Positions 1-10,035 of a stretch of DNA of 64,000 nt are shown piece by piece; position 1 is the first letter of the stretch; each line of letters opens with the position of its first letter. A model generated the notes under the pieces. That model did no database searches and was not told the origin of the DNA. It worked only from the letters and a program-made list of their open reading frames with translations. Made by a program: the position numbers and the translations under genes. Source of the DNA: Candidatus Zixiibacteriota bacterium (GTDB lineage Bacteria > Zixibacteria > MSB-5A5 > GN15 > FEB-12); the NCBI GenBank assembly GCA_017999435.1, contig JAGNLV010000003.1, positions 1 through 64,000 on the forward strand, in the 5' to 3' direction.

Positions 1-53
1 AGAGCATCTGCCTTCTAAGCAGAGGGTAGCAGGTTCGAGTCCTGCCGGGGGTA
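1..53 (+). tRNA. tRNA-Arg (anticodon TCT), 5' end cut by window edge
   Basis: The anticodon stem pairs 7-11 with 19-23 around the seven-base loop CTTCTAA (12-18), giving anticodon TCT (14-16), which reads AGA (Arg). The T arm is 29-45 with loop TTCGAGT, followed by the 3' acceptor strand 46-52 and discriminator A53. CCA is not encoded. The acceptor 5' strand and the D arm lie outside the window, so identity rests on the anticodon alone. Confidence 0.88.
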
Positions 54-489
54 TGTAATCCCAGACCAGCACGAGGAGCAGCATTCAGTCTGCCCGAGAG
101 CGAGACAGATGGCCTGGCCGGGCATGCGATAGCAGCGTCATCGAAGGTGAATCCTGAACCGGCAGCGGCGGCGCCCCTGGATGATCGAGCCCAGCAGGTT
201 TACGGCTACCGTATGTCTTCTGGCGCAGCCTGATCCAGCAAGTCCATCACTAATTGAATATAGTCGGAAATCGGACCGTCGCCGGCGCAGTATGCCGGAC
301 AGAAACGGCGGGAGGTTCGGGGATGGGGCCGCCGAACCGCAACGTGGCCAACGTCCGGGGCCAGGCGGAAATTGCGTTGACTCCGCGGAAAGGGTGTATT
401 AGTGTGTGGAATTGGGCGGCGGAGGCGTTCAGCCCGACCCTGCGCGCCGCCGATAAAGAGTGATACGAGAAGATTGATGAAGGGTGCCT
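54..489. other. 436-base non-coding stretch between tRNA-Arg and glnS
   Basis: I see no convincing gene here: short ORFs on both strands have no family resemblance and are shadows of GC-rich sequence. The only regulatory candidate is a weak promoter-like pair for glnS near 377-405. I looked for a T-box leader (the AGGGTGG-type antiterminator box) ahead of the synthetase gene and found none. Confidence 0.5.
377..405 (+). promoter_or_regulatory. weak sigma-70-like promoter candidate for glnS
   Basis: TTGACT (377-382) is followed after 17 bases by TAGTGT (400-405). The -35 is good and the -10 poor (3 of 6). It would start transcription near 412, about 80 bases before glnS. Low confidence. Confidence 0.28.
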
Positions 490-2193
490 ATGGCCAGCGA
501 CGAACGAGCGACATCGAACTTCATTCGCGACATTATCGATGATGACCTTGCGAAGGGAACCTACGACGGACGGGTGCACACCCGCTTTCCTCCGGAGCCG
601 AACGGGTACCTCCATATCGGGCACGCCAAGTCGATTCTCCTGAACTACGGCCTGGCCCAGACCTACGGCGGGAAGTTCAACCTCCGCTTCGACGACACGA
701 ATCCGACTAAAGAGGAGGAGGAGTACGTCAACTCCATCATCGAGGATGTCCGGTGGCTCGGAGCCGACTGGGAGGACCGTCTCTTTTTCGCCTCGGACTA
801 TTTCCCGCAGCTCTACGAGTGGGCGGTGCAGTTGATCAAGGCGGGGAAAGCCTATGTCGATGATCTGACGCCCGAGGAGATCCGCGCGACGCGGGGGACG
901 CTGACCGAGCCGGGCCAGGAGTCGCCCTTCCGCAACCGGCCGATCGAGGAGAATCTGGATCTGTTCGAGCGGATGAAGAACGGGGAGTTTCCCAACGGGG
1001 CGAAGACGCTGCGGGCGAAGATCGACATGGGAGCGGGGAATGTCAACCTGCGCGACCCGGTCATGTACCGGGTGCTGCACGCCCGGCACCACCGCACCGG
1101 CGACGCCTGGTGCATCTACCCCATGTACGACTGGGCGCACGGTCAGTCGGACTCGGTCGAGGGGATCACGCACTCGATCTGCACGCTCGAGTTCGAGGAC
1201 CACCGCCCGCTGTACAACTGGTTTCTCGACCAGCTGGGGATCTACCACCCGCGGCAGATCGAGTTCGCCCGCCTCGATCTCACCTACACGGTGATGAGCA
1301 AGCGGAAGCTGCTGCGGCTGGTGCAGGAGAAGTATGTCGACGGGTGGGACGATCCGCGGATGCCCACGATTTCCGGCCTGCGGCGGCGGGGGTACACGCC
1401 GGAGTCGCTGCGCGATTTCGCCGAGCGGGTGGGCGTGGCCAAGAAGAAAGGCTCGGTGGCCGACCTCGCGCTTCTGGAGCACTGCCTGCGCGACGACCTC
1501 AACAAGCGGGCGCGGCGGGTGATGGCGGTGCTTGATCCGCTCAAGGTCGTGATCACGAACTACCCGGAGGACCGGGTCGAGGAGATCGAGGCGGTCAACA
1601 ATCCGGAAAATGCGGCCGAGGGAACCCGCATGGTGCCGTTCGCCCGGGAAATCTATATCGAGCGCGATGACTTCATGGAGCACCCGCCCGCGAAGTTTTT
1701 CCGCCTCTCCCCCGGCGCCGAAGTGCGCCTGAAGCACGCCTACTTCATCCGGTGCCAGGAGGCGGTCAAGGATGCGGCCGGGAAGATTGTGGAGCTCCGC
1801 TGCACGTACGACCCGGCCTCGCGGGGGGGCGAGGCGCCGGACGGCCGCAAGGTGAAGGGGACGCTCCACTGGGTGTCGGCCGCGCACGCGTTCGAAGGCG
1901 AGGTGCGGTGGTACGAGAACCTGTTCTCGAACGAGTTTCCGGAGGAGATTGCGCCGGAGGAGGCGGCCGCCGGGAAGGATTTCACCGCCCACATCAACCC
2001 GCATTCGCTGCGCATCCTGACCGGCTGCAGACTCGAACCGATGCTGAAAGAGGCCCGTCCGGGCGACCGCTTCCAGTTTCTGCGCCACGGCTATTTCTGC
2101 GTGGACAACAAGTTCTCCGCGCCCGGGAGGCCGATTTTCAACAGGACCGTGGGCCTCCGGGACACGTGGGCGAAACTCGCCGCGAAAGACTAG
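490..2193 (+). CDS. glnS: glutaminyl-tRNA synthetase
   Basis: Cytoplasmic class I aminoacyl-tRNA synthetase that charges tRNA-Gln directly. The 567-residue length is close to the usual 550-560. The HIGH signature is residues 42-45 within [11 protein letters not shown], and the KMSKS-equivalent is the GlnRS-specific VMSKR at 268-272. The Rossmann catalytic core is followed by the C-terminal beta-barrel anticodon-binding region. I chose the ATG at 490, with AAGGG just upstream (480-484); an in-frame GTG at 484 would add two residues but lacks a spaced ribosome site. A stem-loop with a T run follows the gene. Direct charging by GlnRS, as opposed to transamidation of Glu-tRNA-Gln, is a minority bacterial strategy; a tRNA-Gln gene lies about 3.8 kb downstream. 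Function is secure. Confidence 0.97.
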   Translation: MASDERATSNFIRDIIDDDLAKGTYDGRVHTRFPPEPNGYLHIGHAKSILLNYGLAQTYGGKFNLRFDDTNPTKEEEEYVNSIIEDVRWLGADWEDRLFFASDYFPQLYEWAVQLIKAGKAYVDDLTPEEIRATRGTLTEPGQESPFRNRPIEENLDLFERMKNGEFPNGAKTLRAKIDMGAGNVNLRDPVMYRVLHARHHRTGDAWCIYPMYDWAHGQSDSVEGITHSICTLEFEDHRPLYNWFLDQLGIYHPRQIEFARLDLTYTVMSKRKLLRLVQEKYVDGWDDPRMPTISGLRRRGYTPESLRDFAERVGVAKKKGSVADLALLEHCLRDDLNKRARRVMAVLDPLKVVITNYPEDRVEEIEAVNNPENAAEGTRMVPFAREIYIERDDFMEHPPAKFFRLSPGAEVRLKHAYFIRCQEAVKDAAGKIVELRCTYDPASRGGEAPDGRKVKGTLHWVSAAHAFEGEVRWYENLFSNEFPEEIAPEEAAAGKDFTAHINPHSLRILTGCRLEPMLKEARPGDRFQFLRHGYFCVDNKFSAPGRPIFNRTVGLRDTWAKLAAKD

Positions 2194-2220
2194 CCGCGCG
2201 CACGCGACATCGGACATTCG

Positions 2221-2257
2221 GGCCGCCGTCGGGTATCCGCCGGCGGTCTCCTTTTTT
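2221..2257 (+). terminator. intrinsic terminator after glnS
   Basis: An 8-bp GC-rich stem (2221-2228 with 2241-2248, one G-T pair) and a 12-base loop are followed by TCC and six T residues (2252-2257). It lies 28 bases past the glnS stop codon. Confidence 0.7.
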
Positions 2258-2373
2258 GCGGGAAAGGGGTGACAGCCGGCGGCAGGAGAAGCGCGGTCGA
2301 CCGGCCTCCGCCGCCCCCCGGCGGGCGCCCTGTGCGCGGCCGCGCCAAAAGCGGAGCGGGGGCAAACTTTCGC

Positions 2374-2401
2374 TTGCATTTTAGAGGAAAGCACTTACAC
2401 T
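2374..2401 (+). promoter_or_regulatory. promoter candidate for the methylmalonyl-CoA decarboxylase operon
   Basis: TTGCAT (2374-2379), 16-base spacer, TACACT (2396-2401), about 40 bases before the first gene. Both boxes are moderate matches. It sits in the 248-base gap after the glnS terminator, where a new promoter is expected. Confidence 0.4.
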
Positions 2402-2441
2402 ACCGGGGCGAAGTATGTGAAATTTGTAACAAGGATTGGAC

Positions 2442-3992
<1,551 letters not shown>

Positions 3993-4006
3993 CCCGGGAG
4001 ACGGTG

Positions 4007-4354
4007 ATGGCGGACGGAGCAGAGTTCAATGTCGCGCTTTTTGTCGTGGTCGGCCTGCTGGTCGTGTTTGCCGCGCTGGCGATCATCGTCACGGCCGTCT
4101 CCCTGTTCGGCCGGCTCGACAAGCGGTGGCGGGCGCGCGAGGCGCAGGCCGACGAGGCGGCTTTCGGGAAGGAGCCGACGATCGACACCACCACGCTGGT
4201 GCTGATCGCGGCGGCCGCGGCCACCGTCACCCAGGGGCGGTTCCACATCACCCGCATCCGGCGGCTGTTGCCGGTCGATGGCGGGACGCGCACGTGGTCG
4301 GCCTCGGGCCGGGCGGTGCTGATGGGATCGCACGTCGTGCCGCGGCGAAGGTAG
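4007..4354 (+). CDS. mmdD: OadG-like gamma/delta subunit of the Na+-pumping decarboxylase
   Basis: A 115-residue protein with one N-terminal membrane helix (about residues 8-32, rich in V, L and A) and a charged cytoplasmic part. It fits the OadG / MmdD family of small membrane anchors that hold the carboxyltransferase, biotin carrier and beta subunit together. Sequence similarity in this family is low, so the call depends on the single membrane segment and on position between mmdA (14 bases upstream) and the biotin carrier gene. The start is the ATG at 4007, with GGGAG at 3996-4000; a GTG immediately before it (4004) is also in frame. The C-terminal part (ITRIRRLLPVDG onward) I do not recognise. 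Confidence 0.72.
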   Translation: MADGAEFNVALFVVVGLLVVFAALAIIVTAVSLFGRLDKRWRAREAQADEAAFGKEPTIDTTTLVLIAAAAATVTQGRFHITRIRRLLPVDGGTRTWSASGRAVLMGSHVVPRRR

Positions 4355-4392
4355 CGCCCCAGAGAAAGAAACGAGAGACCAGGAGTGAGACG

Positions 4393-4776
4393 ATGAAGCT
4401 GAGAATAACGGTGCACGGGGTGGCGTATGAAGTTGATGTCGAGGTGCTTGACGCCGGGGAGGGTTTCCCGGCCGCGGCGCCGCGCCCGCGGCCGCGCCAG
4501 TCGCTGACGGCGGGCGGGCCGCCTGCCCCCGCCCCGACCCCGGCGGCGCCGGCCGCCGCCGGCCAGGGAGCGGTCGCCTCGCCGATCGCCGGGACGGTGG
4601 TCGAGATCAAGGCGAAAGTCGGAATGGCGGTCAAACAGGGGGACATCCTCCTGTCGATCGAGGCGATGAAAATGAAGACCGCGATCGCGGCGCCGACGGC
4701 GGGCAAGGTGAAGGCGATCCCGGTGGCGGTCGGCGACTCGGTGCGCGAAAACCAGACACTCGTGGAGTTCGAGTAG
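4393..4776 (+). CDS. mmdC: biotin carboxyl carrier subunit of methylmalonyl-CoA decarboxylase
   Basis: A 127-residue biotinyl-domain protein. The N-terminus (KLRITVHGVAYEVDVEVLD) is typical of decarboxylase gamma/biotin subunits. A proline/alanine-rich flexible linker (roughly residues 35-58) leads to a C-terminal biotinyl domain with the canonical EAMKMKT site, whose first lysine is biotinylated. It shuttles CO2 from MmdA to the membrane-embedded beta subunit. I set the start at ATG 4393, preceded by AGGAG (4381-4385, 7-base spacing). The open frame extends further upstream, but that portion overlaps mmdD out of frame and looks like shadow. The gene is followed after 28 bases by mmdB. Confidence 0.93.
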   Translation: MKLRITVHGVAYEVDVEVLDAGEGFPAAAPRPRPRQSLTAGGPPAPAPTPAAPAAAGQGAVASPIAGTVVEIKAKVGMAVKQGDILLSIEAMKMKTAIAAPTAGKVKAIPVAVGDSVRENQTLVEFE

Positions 4777-4804
4777 CGGGCGCGGCCCCGCCACGGGACA
4801 CGCT

Positions 4805-5929
4805 ATGGACATGCTGCTCAATTTCCTCCAGCAGGGCGCGTTCTTCAACTTCAGTTGGGGCAACCTCGTAATGCTCCTCGCCGGGTGCGGCTTCCTCTTC
4901 CTGGCCCTCACCAAAGGGTACGAGCCGCTCCTGCTCGTGCCAATCGGCTTCGGAATTCTGATGGGGAACATCCCCCTCGCGCCCGGCCAGGAGATCGGCA
5001 TTTACGAGGAAGGGAGCGTGCTGTCGATCCTCTACAAGGGAGTGAGCGAGGGGTGGTACCCGCCGCTGATATTTCTGGGGATCGGGGCGATGACCGACTT
5101 CTCGGCCATGCTCGCCAGTCCGCGGCTGATTCTGCTCGGCGCGGCGGCCCAGTTGGGCATCTTCGTGACTTTCCTGGGGGCGCTCTGGCTCGGCTTTGAC
5201 GCCGACAGTTCCGCCTCGATCGGCATCATCGGCGGGGCGGACGGACCGACGGCGATCTTTCTGACGTCGAAGCTGGCGCCGCACCTGCTCGGGGCGATCG
5301 CGGTTTCGGCCTACTCCTACATGGCGCTGGTGCCGGTGATTCAGCCGCCGATCATCAAGCTGCTGACGACGCGCAACGAGCGCCTGATCCGGATGAAACC
5401 GGCGCCGCCGGTGAGCAAGCGGCTGCGCATCCTCTTCCCCATTGTCGCCTTCATCATCACCTGTTTCATCGCCCCGGGCGCGCTGATTCTGCTGGGCATG
5501 CTGTTTTTCGGGAATCTGCTCAAGGAGTCCGGGGTCACGGAGCGGCTGGCGGCGACGGCGCGGACGGCGTTTATCGACATCGTGACGATCCTGCTCGGCC
5601 TCACCGTTGGCGCCTCGACCGATGCGAGCCGGTTTCTCACGCCGGACTCGATCAAGGTGTTCGTGCTCGGGGCGGCCTCGTTTGCGATCGCGACGGCCGG
5701 CGGCGTGCTGTTCGCGAAAGTGATGAACCTGATCGCGCGGAACAAAATCAACCCGATCATCGGCGCCGCGGGCGTCTCGGCGGTGCCGCATTCGGCGCGC
5801 GTCTGCCAGGTGATGGGCGCCCGCGAGGATCCCAACAACTACCTCATCATGCATGCCATGGCGCCGAATGTGGCGGGAGTTATCGGGTCGGCGGTGGCGG
5901 CAGGGGTGCTGTTGGCGACGTTCGGCTGA
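4805..5929 (+). CDS. mmdB: Na+-transporting decarboxylase beta subunit (OadB/MmdB family)
   Basis: A 374-residue integral membrane protein that decarboxylates carboxybiotin and exports Na+. The sequence shows about nine or more hydrophobic segments and both family signatures: GIIGGADGPTAIFLTS, containing the essential Asp of region IIIa, and NPIIGAAGVSAVPHSAR near the C-terminus, with the conserved Asn and Ser. Length matches the family (about 375-430). It closes a compact four-gene set in the order alpha, small anchor, biotin carrier, beta. The complex would turn the free energy of methylmalonyl-CoA decarboxylation into a sodium gradient, as in propionate-forming anaerobes. Assignment to the decarboxylase Na+ pump family is secure; the acyl substrate is inferred. 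Confidence 0.95.
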   Translation: MDMLLNFLQQGAFFNFSWGNLVMLLAGCGFLFLALTKGYEPLLLVPIGFGILMGNIPLAPGQEIGIYEEGSVLSILYKGVSEGWYPPLIFLGIGAMTDFSAMLASPRLILLGAAAQLGIFVTFLGALWLGFDADSSASIGIIGGADGPTAIFLTSKLAPHLLGAIAVSAYSYMALVPVIQPPIIKLLTTRNERLIRMKPAPPVSKRLRILFPIVAFIITCFIAPGALILLGMLFFGNLLKESGVTERLAATARTAFIDIVTILLGLTVGASTDASRFLTPDSIKVFVLGAASFAIATAGGVLFAKVMNLIARNKINPIIGAAGVSAVPHSARVCQVMGAREDPNNYLIMHAMAPNVAGVIGSAVAAGVLLATFG

Positions 5930-5958
5930 GAGCGCCGGGCGCGGCGGGCATAAAAAAG

Positions 5959-6029
5959 CTGGGCGACAGGGATTCGAACCCCGATTCTACGGTCCAGAGC
6001 CGCATGTCCTACCATTGGACGATCGCCCA
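5959..6029 (-). tRNA. tRNA-Gln (anticodon CTG)
   Basis: On the minus strand the 7-bp acceptor stem TGGGCGA/TCGCCCA closes perfectly, with discriminator G (5959) as expected for tRNA-Gln. The anticodon loop CTCTGGA carries CTG, reading CAG. The T loop is TTCGAAT. CCA is not encoded. A T run follows directly and may terminate transcription. A near-consensus promoter lies upstream. Confidence 0.94.
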
Positions 6030-6095
6030 GTGTCTACGGTCTTGTCGGCAGGACACAACGATCTCTGGATGCCCGGCCGATTTTTACAGGCCCTG

Positions 6096-6123
6096 AATAT
6101 AGGCATCTGCACCCTGTTGTCAA
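6096..6123 (-). promoter_or_regulatory. strong sigma-70 promoter of tRNA-Gln
   Basis: Reading on the minus strand: perfect TTGACA (6118-6123), 16-base spacer, TATATT (6096-6101). Transcription would begin near 6089, about 60 bases before the mature tRNA, leaving a leader for RNase P removal. Confidence 0.8.
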
Positions 6124-6229
6124 GATAAACGGGGGGCAATTTTGCGGGGGAGAGTCGGGAGCGCCGGGCCGGCGCGCGCCGGGCGGCTGGGCGGCCGCGA
6201 CAGCAGTTTTCCCGATGGGAGACACCGCC

Positions 6230-6898
6230 TTATGGGCGGGCCGCCAAGCCGCCGGAAAAACGGCGCACCACCAGCGCTTGCCCCCGGACAGCGACCGTCG
6301 CGCGGGCGCGGACGATGCGATTGCGCAGCCCCCGGGTATCGCCGAATTGCAGCCAAGCCTCAGTCACGTCGTACTCGGTCCCCTCGGTGGTGAGCCGGAT
6401 TCGCGCCGAGAGCGGCAGAACCGAGACGAGGTCTCCCCCGCGCCGGCGATAGGTGATCCGGCTGTCGGCCACGAGGCGGATCTCGCATTGCGGGCTGACC
6501 ACACGGATATCGGCGCGGCCGCTTCGGGCGGCGGGGCGATCGCGCAGGCCGAGGAGAAAGACGACGCCGAGGGCATGGTCAATCTCGCCGAGGCCGGGCA
6601 TCACCAGGTCGATCGCCCCGAGGCCGCGCTCCCGACAGCACTCAATCGCCAGGTGGGCGTCGGTCTTGTCCTTGCGGGACGGGAATCGCAGGACGCGGGT
6701 GCGGGGCGGGAGGTTGGCGGGGAGGCGTTTCAGCGAGTCAAAATCGCCCAGCAGAATGTCGGGAAACAGCCCAGCCATCCGGAAAAAGCGGTAACCGCCG
6801 TCGACCGCAATCGTCAGCCGCCCGCGGCAGAGCGCGCGGTAGAACGGAAGATCGCGGCGGCGGTAGACGCCGTGGAGGAACGCAACGGCGCGCGTCAT
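6230..6898 (-). CDS. thiN: thiamine pyrophosphokinase
   Basis: A 222-residue enzyme transferring pyrophosphate from ATP to thiamine, giving thiamine diphosphate. The N-terminal catalytic domain shows the family signatures AVDGGYRFF and PDILLGDFDSL, followed by SRKDKTDAHLAIE and the GDFDS-linked Mg-ATP site. The C-terminal beta-rich thiamine-binding domain includes ISV-like LVSVLPLSA and the TTEGTEYDVT segment. The ATG at 6898 overlaps the stop codon of the glucokinase-like gene (ATGA), which indicates translational coupling. It is the last gene of the pgi-tkt operon. Its product is the cofactor of transketolase encoded two genes upstream, which makes the grouping functionally sensible. The open frame extends well upstream of this start, but that part is antisense-like shadow of the neighbour. 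Confidence 0.93.
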   Translation of the reverse strand: MTRAVAFLHGVYRRRDLPFYRALCRGRLTIAVDGGYRFFRMAGLFPDILLGDFDSLKRLPANLPPRTRVLRFPSRKDKTDAHLAIECCRERGLGAIDLVMPGLGEIDHALGVVFLLGLRDRPAARSGRADIRVVSPQCEIRLVADSRITYRRRGGDLVSVLPLSARIRLTTEGTEYDVTEAWLQFGDTRGLRNRIVRARATVAVRGQALVVRRFSGGLAARP

Positions 6899-7875
6899 TG
6901 CGGGTGCTCGAATTCCAGAGCCATGCGGGCGACTCCCCGCAGCGGCGCGGCGCTGTCCAGAATCACCCGGATGGGAATGGGACGCAGCTTCTCCTCGGCG
7001 GCCCCGCGCTTGAGGTAGTTGTCCAGAAAGCGGCCCTGGTCGAGCGAGGGGAGCAGCTCGGTGGTGACGCGGCCGGCGAGGTAGAGCCCGCCCGTAGTCG
7101 CGCCGCGCAGGGCGAGGTTGGCCGCTTCGCCCGCGAAGCAGTCGACGAACAGGTCGACGGCGTCGACAGCCACCTGCTGTTTTCCCGCGAGGGCCGTCTC
7201 GACGATGCGGGAGGGCGGGTCCGGGGCGTTCTGCAGCCACTCCGGCACTTCGTGGCCGTGCGACTCGAGATAGAAGTCCACGAGCCGGACAAGCCCCGCC
7301 GAACTGACCACGTCGCCGACCTCGACCACATCCCGCTGGGCGTAGAGATACTGCCACAACTCGGCCTCGAGCTGGGTGGCGGGGGCGAGACCGGTGTGGC
7401 CGCCGTTGGTGAGGAAGCTGAGGTAGCCGTTGTCCCGGCGCACCATGAGCACCTCGGCGAGAAGTTCATCGACCGCCATGAGACCGATGTTGCCGGGAAC
7501 CGCCGGTTGGTCGTTGATCGTGAAGAGCGCATCGGGCGGCAGGTCGAACAGACCGCGCGCGGTGGCGAGGTGTTCGTTCACGAGCCGGACGACGTCAAAT
7601 GAGAAGTGCGCGCGAATGCTGTCGCCGTCGATCGCCCATGGCAGCAGGGCCGAGGAGACGGTCGAGCCGACCGGGAGGCCGGCCACGGCGACGAAGAAGA
7701 GCGCGCCCTCGGTGCGCCGCCGGCTGAAATAGCGCTGGAGAATAGTTTCGAAACTGTCGAAGTCCGCCGCGTCAAAGCGGGCCTGGTCTTTCAGGGTGAC
7801 GCGCCCCTGGGCCTCGGTAACGGCGGCAAGGCGGACAGTACGCCGGCTGACGGACGCGACAAACATGGCGCTCAC
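6895..7875 (-). CDS. glucokinase-fold protein, active-site motifs lost
   Basis: A 326-residue protein that lines up along its length with bacterial glucokinase (Glk, ROK-unrelated PF02685 family). In place of the N-terminal phosphate-binding DxGGTNxR it has VASVSRRTVRLA. Where the catalytic Asp sits in the family (INDFTA) it reads VNEHLAT, giving Glu. The second phosphate motif (GAGTGLG) is replaced by AVDELLAEV, EGGH has become NGGH, and the adenosine-site AGG has become AGR. Overall spacing and secondary-structure pattern remain, including GYLSFLTNGGHTGLAPATQ. I infer a non-catalytic relative, perhaps regulatory or sugar-sensing; weak or altered activity cannot be excluded. It lies between tkt (183 bases upstream) and thiN (4-base overlap), and good reading frame and codon usage argue against a decaying pseudogene. 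Confidence 0.75.
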   Translation of the reverse strand: MSAMFVASVSRRTVRLAAVTEAQGRVTLKDQARFDAADFDSFETILQRYFSRRRTEGALFFVAVAGLPVGSTVSSALLPWAIDGDSIRAHFSFDVVRLVNEHLATARGLFDLPPDALFTINDQPAVPGNIGLMAVDELLAEVLMVRRDNGYLSFLTNGGHTGLAPATQLEAELWQYLYAQRDVVEVGDVVSSAGLVRLVDFYLESHGHEVPEWLQNAPDPPSRIVETALAGKQQVAVDAVDLFVDCFAGEAANLALRGATTGGLYLAGRVTTELLPSLDQGRFLDNYLKRGAAEEKLRPIPIRVILDSAAPLRGVARMALEFEHPQ

Positions 7876-8058
7876 AGGCTCCGCAATTGTGGACAGCAGG
7901 TTCGGGGAACGGTGGCGTTCACGGCGGTAGCATAACCGCGCGCGGGGAGGGCGGGCAAGGGAAAACTTGCCGGCGGAAACGCCCGGCGGCGGGAGGCACA
8001 GCCCCGCCCGGGCCGGCGGACGCCTGCGGCCCGACGGCGCGGATACTGCCGAGGACCG

Positions 8059-10035
8059 TCAGCCGAGAATGGCCTTCACCCGAGCGACCACGGACGCCGG
8101 GTCGAGCCCCAAAAGCCGGAAGAGGTCGGCGGGCGGGCCCGAGGAGGCGTACGCCGTCACGCCCATTTTGGTGAGCGTGGAGCGGGCGCCGGCCTGGAAG
8201 AGCTCGGCGGCAAGAGCGGTCCCCAATCCGGTCTTGACGTTGTGGTCCTCGAGCACGACAAGGTGCTCGTGGGCCGCCAGCATCTGGAGATCATCGGCGT
8301 GAAAGTCCGACCAGTCGGCCACGCTGATGAGCGAGATTCCCACGCCCTCTCGGGACAGCCGCTGCCAGGCGTCGAGAGCGATTGCGCACATGTTGCCGGC
8401 GGCGACGAGGGCGAGGCGCTCGCCGCGCCGGAGGACGTCCATGCGCCCGTAGCGGTACTCGTAGTCGCCGCCGAAGAAGGGACGGCCGTCGGCGTCGGGG
8501 ATGATCGGCGTCGCGGAACGCCCCATGAACACGGCGAAGTTGCCCGGCCGGCTCAAAACCCACCGGGTGATGCGGTCGGTCTGGTTGGGATCGGCCGGGG
8601 TGATGACTCTCCAGCCGAAAGTCGAGTTGAGGAGGGCGAAGTAGTCGATGCACTGGTGGGTCTTGCCGTCCTCGCCGACCTGAACGCCGGTGTGGGTGCA
8701 GAAGAGTTTCAGATTGGCGTGGTTGATATCGTTCAGGCGGGCCTGGTTGAAAGTCTCGTCGACGCCGAAGACCGCGAAGTCGGCCCAGATCGAGACGGCG
8801 CGCTCGGCGGAGAGGGAGCCGGCGATGGCGGCAGTGTTGTGTTCGGTAATGCCGCACTGGAAAAAATTGTCGGGGTACTTCTGGCCGAAGGCCGCAGTCT
8901 TGACCGAGCCGGCGAGGTCACAGTCGAAGACGGCCATGACGAAGTCCTCGCGGGGGAGGTTGAGATCGGCGACGGCCAGGAGAGCTTTGCCGAAAGCCGT
9001 GCGGTTGTCCATTTTGACGTCGGCGCCGTAGGTGGCCGGCTGCCCGGTTTCGACCGGCGGGTAGGGGGGCCGGGGGATCTTGAACGCGGGCGGCGGCCCC
9101 TGCTTGCGCAGCTCGCGCAGCGCGGGGAGGTCTTTCCCGTGGTCGCCCAGGAGGGCGAGGGCCGGGGTGAGCATGTCGGGGGCGACCGGAGCCCCGTGGA
9201 AAGCCTCGTCGTTTTCCATGAAGCCGACGTCTTTGCCCATGACGGTGTTGGCGATGATGACGATCGGGCGGCCTTCATTGGTGACGGCGCGGTGCAGTTC
9301 CCCGTAGATCTGGTCAAATGAGTGGCCGTCGATTTCGACCGCCTGCCAACCGTCGGCCTCCCACTCGGCGGCGAGATCCTGCGGCAGGATGTCGACGGTG
9401 CGGCCGGAAATCTGGAGGCGGTTGCGGTCGATGATCGCGGTCAGACGGGAGAGGGCGAATTTGGCGGCGACCCGGCGCGCCTCGCCCACCTGCCCCTTCT
9501 GCTGCTCGCCGTCGCCCATGATCACGAACGTGTGGAAATTCAGACCCGAGAGCCGCGCGTAGAGCGCTTTGCCGATGCCGACCGAGAGCCCCTGCCCGAG
9601 GTTGCCGGTGTCCCATTCGATGCCGGGGACGCTCCGCTCGACATGCCCTTCGAAGGGGGAGCCGGCCTGGCGGAAACCGTGCATGGCCGCGGCGGGATCG
9701 AAGAAACCGGCGGCCGCCAGCGCCGTATAAGCGCCCGGCGAGGTGTGGCCGTGCGACACGATGATGCGGTCGCGGTCATCGCGCATCGGGTTGCGGGGAT
9801 CGACGCGGGCCATGTGGTAGAGAGTGAGGTACAGCTCGAGCGACGACATGGAACCGCCGGGATGGCCGGAGGCGGCGAGGCTGGTCATCTTGAGAATCTG
9901 CGCGCGGCAACGGCGGGCCGTCTCGCTGAGTTTCTTCCGCCACTCGGGCGAGAGAGCGCTGGAGGTGAAGCCGCGCCAGGGATCGAAATCTTTCACTCGG
10001 GTATCCTGTTCATTGGCAAACCGCATGGAGGACAT
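8059..10035 (-). CDS. tkt: transketolase
   Basis: A 658-residue thiamine-diphosphate enzyme of the non-oxidative pentose phosphate pathway, exchanging two-carbon ketol units. The N-terminal ThDP-binding region has SLAASGHPGGSMSSLE and the GDGEQQKGQ...DRN Mg2+/ThDP motif. The pyrimidine-binding half carries QCGITEHNTAAIAGSLS with the essential Glu, followed by the C-terminal transketolase domain (VVLEDHNVKTGLG). The N-terminus overlaps the 3' end of pgi by 26 bases, indicating tight coupling. It differs in detail from the E. coli type: the segment VRLPSG is absent and the central region resembles the more divergent full-length transketolases of FCB and Acidobacteria-like genomes. Function is well supported, exact subfamily less so. 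Confidence 0.93.
   Translation of the reverse strand: MSSMRFANEQDTRVKDFDPWRGFTSSALSPEWRKKLSETARRCRAQILKMTSLAASGHPGGSMSSLELYLTLYHMARVDPRNPMRDDRDRIIVSHGHTSPGAYTALAAAGFFDPAAAMHGFRQAGSPFEGHVERSVPGIEWDTGNLGQGLSVGIGKALYARLSGLNFHTFVIMGDGEQQKGQVGEARRVAAKFALSRLTAIIDRNRLQISGRTVDILPQDLAAEWEADGWQAVEIDGHSFDQIYGELHRAVTNEGRPIVIIANTVMGKDVGFMENDEAFHGAPVAPDMLTPALALLGDHGKDLPALRELRKQGPPPAFKIPRPPYPPVETGQPATYGADVKMDNRTAFGKALLAVADLNLPREDFVMAVFDCDLAGSVKTAAFGQKYPDNFFQCGITEHNTAAIAGSLSAERAVSIWADFAVFGVDETFNQARLNDINHANLKLFCTHTGVQVGEDGKTHQCIDYFALLNSTFGWRVITPADPNQTDRITRWVLSRPGNFAVFMGRSATPIIPDADGRPFFGGDYEYRYGRMDVLRRGERLALVAAGNMCAIALDAWQRLSREGVGISLISVADWSDFHADDLQMLAAHEHLVVLEDHNVKTGLGTALAAELFQAGARSTLTKMGVTAYASSGPPADLFRLLGLDPASVVARVKAILG

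Noticed and set aside
54-489. T-box riboswitch ahead of glnS
   Set aside because: No antiterminator box or specifier stem was found; the gap has no clear structured leader.
250-2394. 714-residue minus-strand frame opposite glnS
   Set aside because: Antisense shadow: arginine/histidine/proline-rich composition typical of GC-rich reverse frames, no family resemblance, and glnS is unambiguous.
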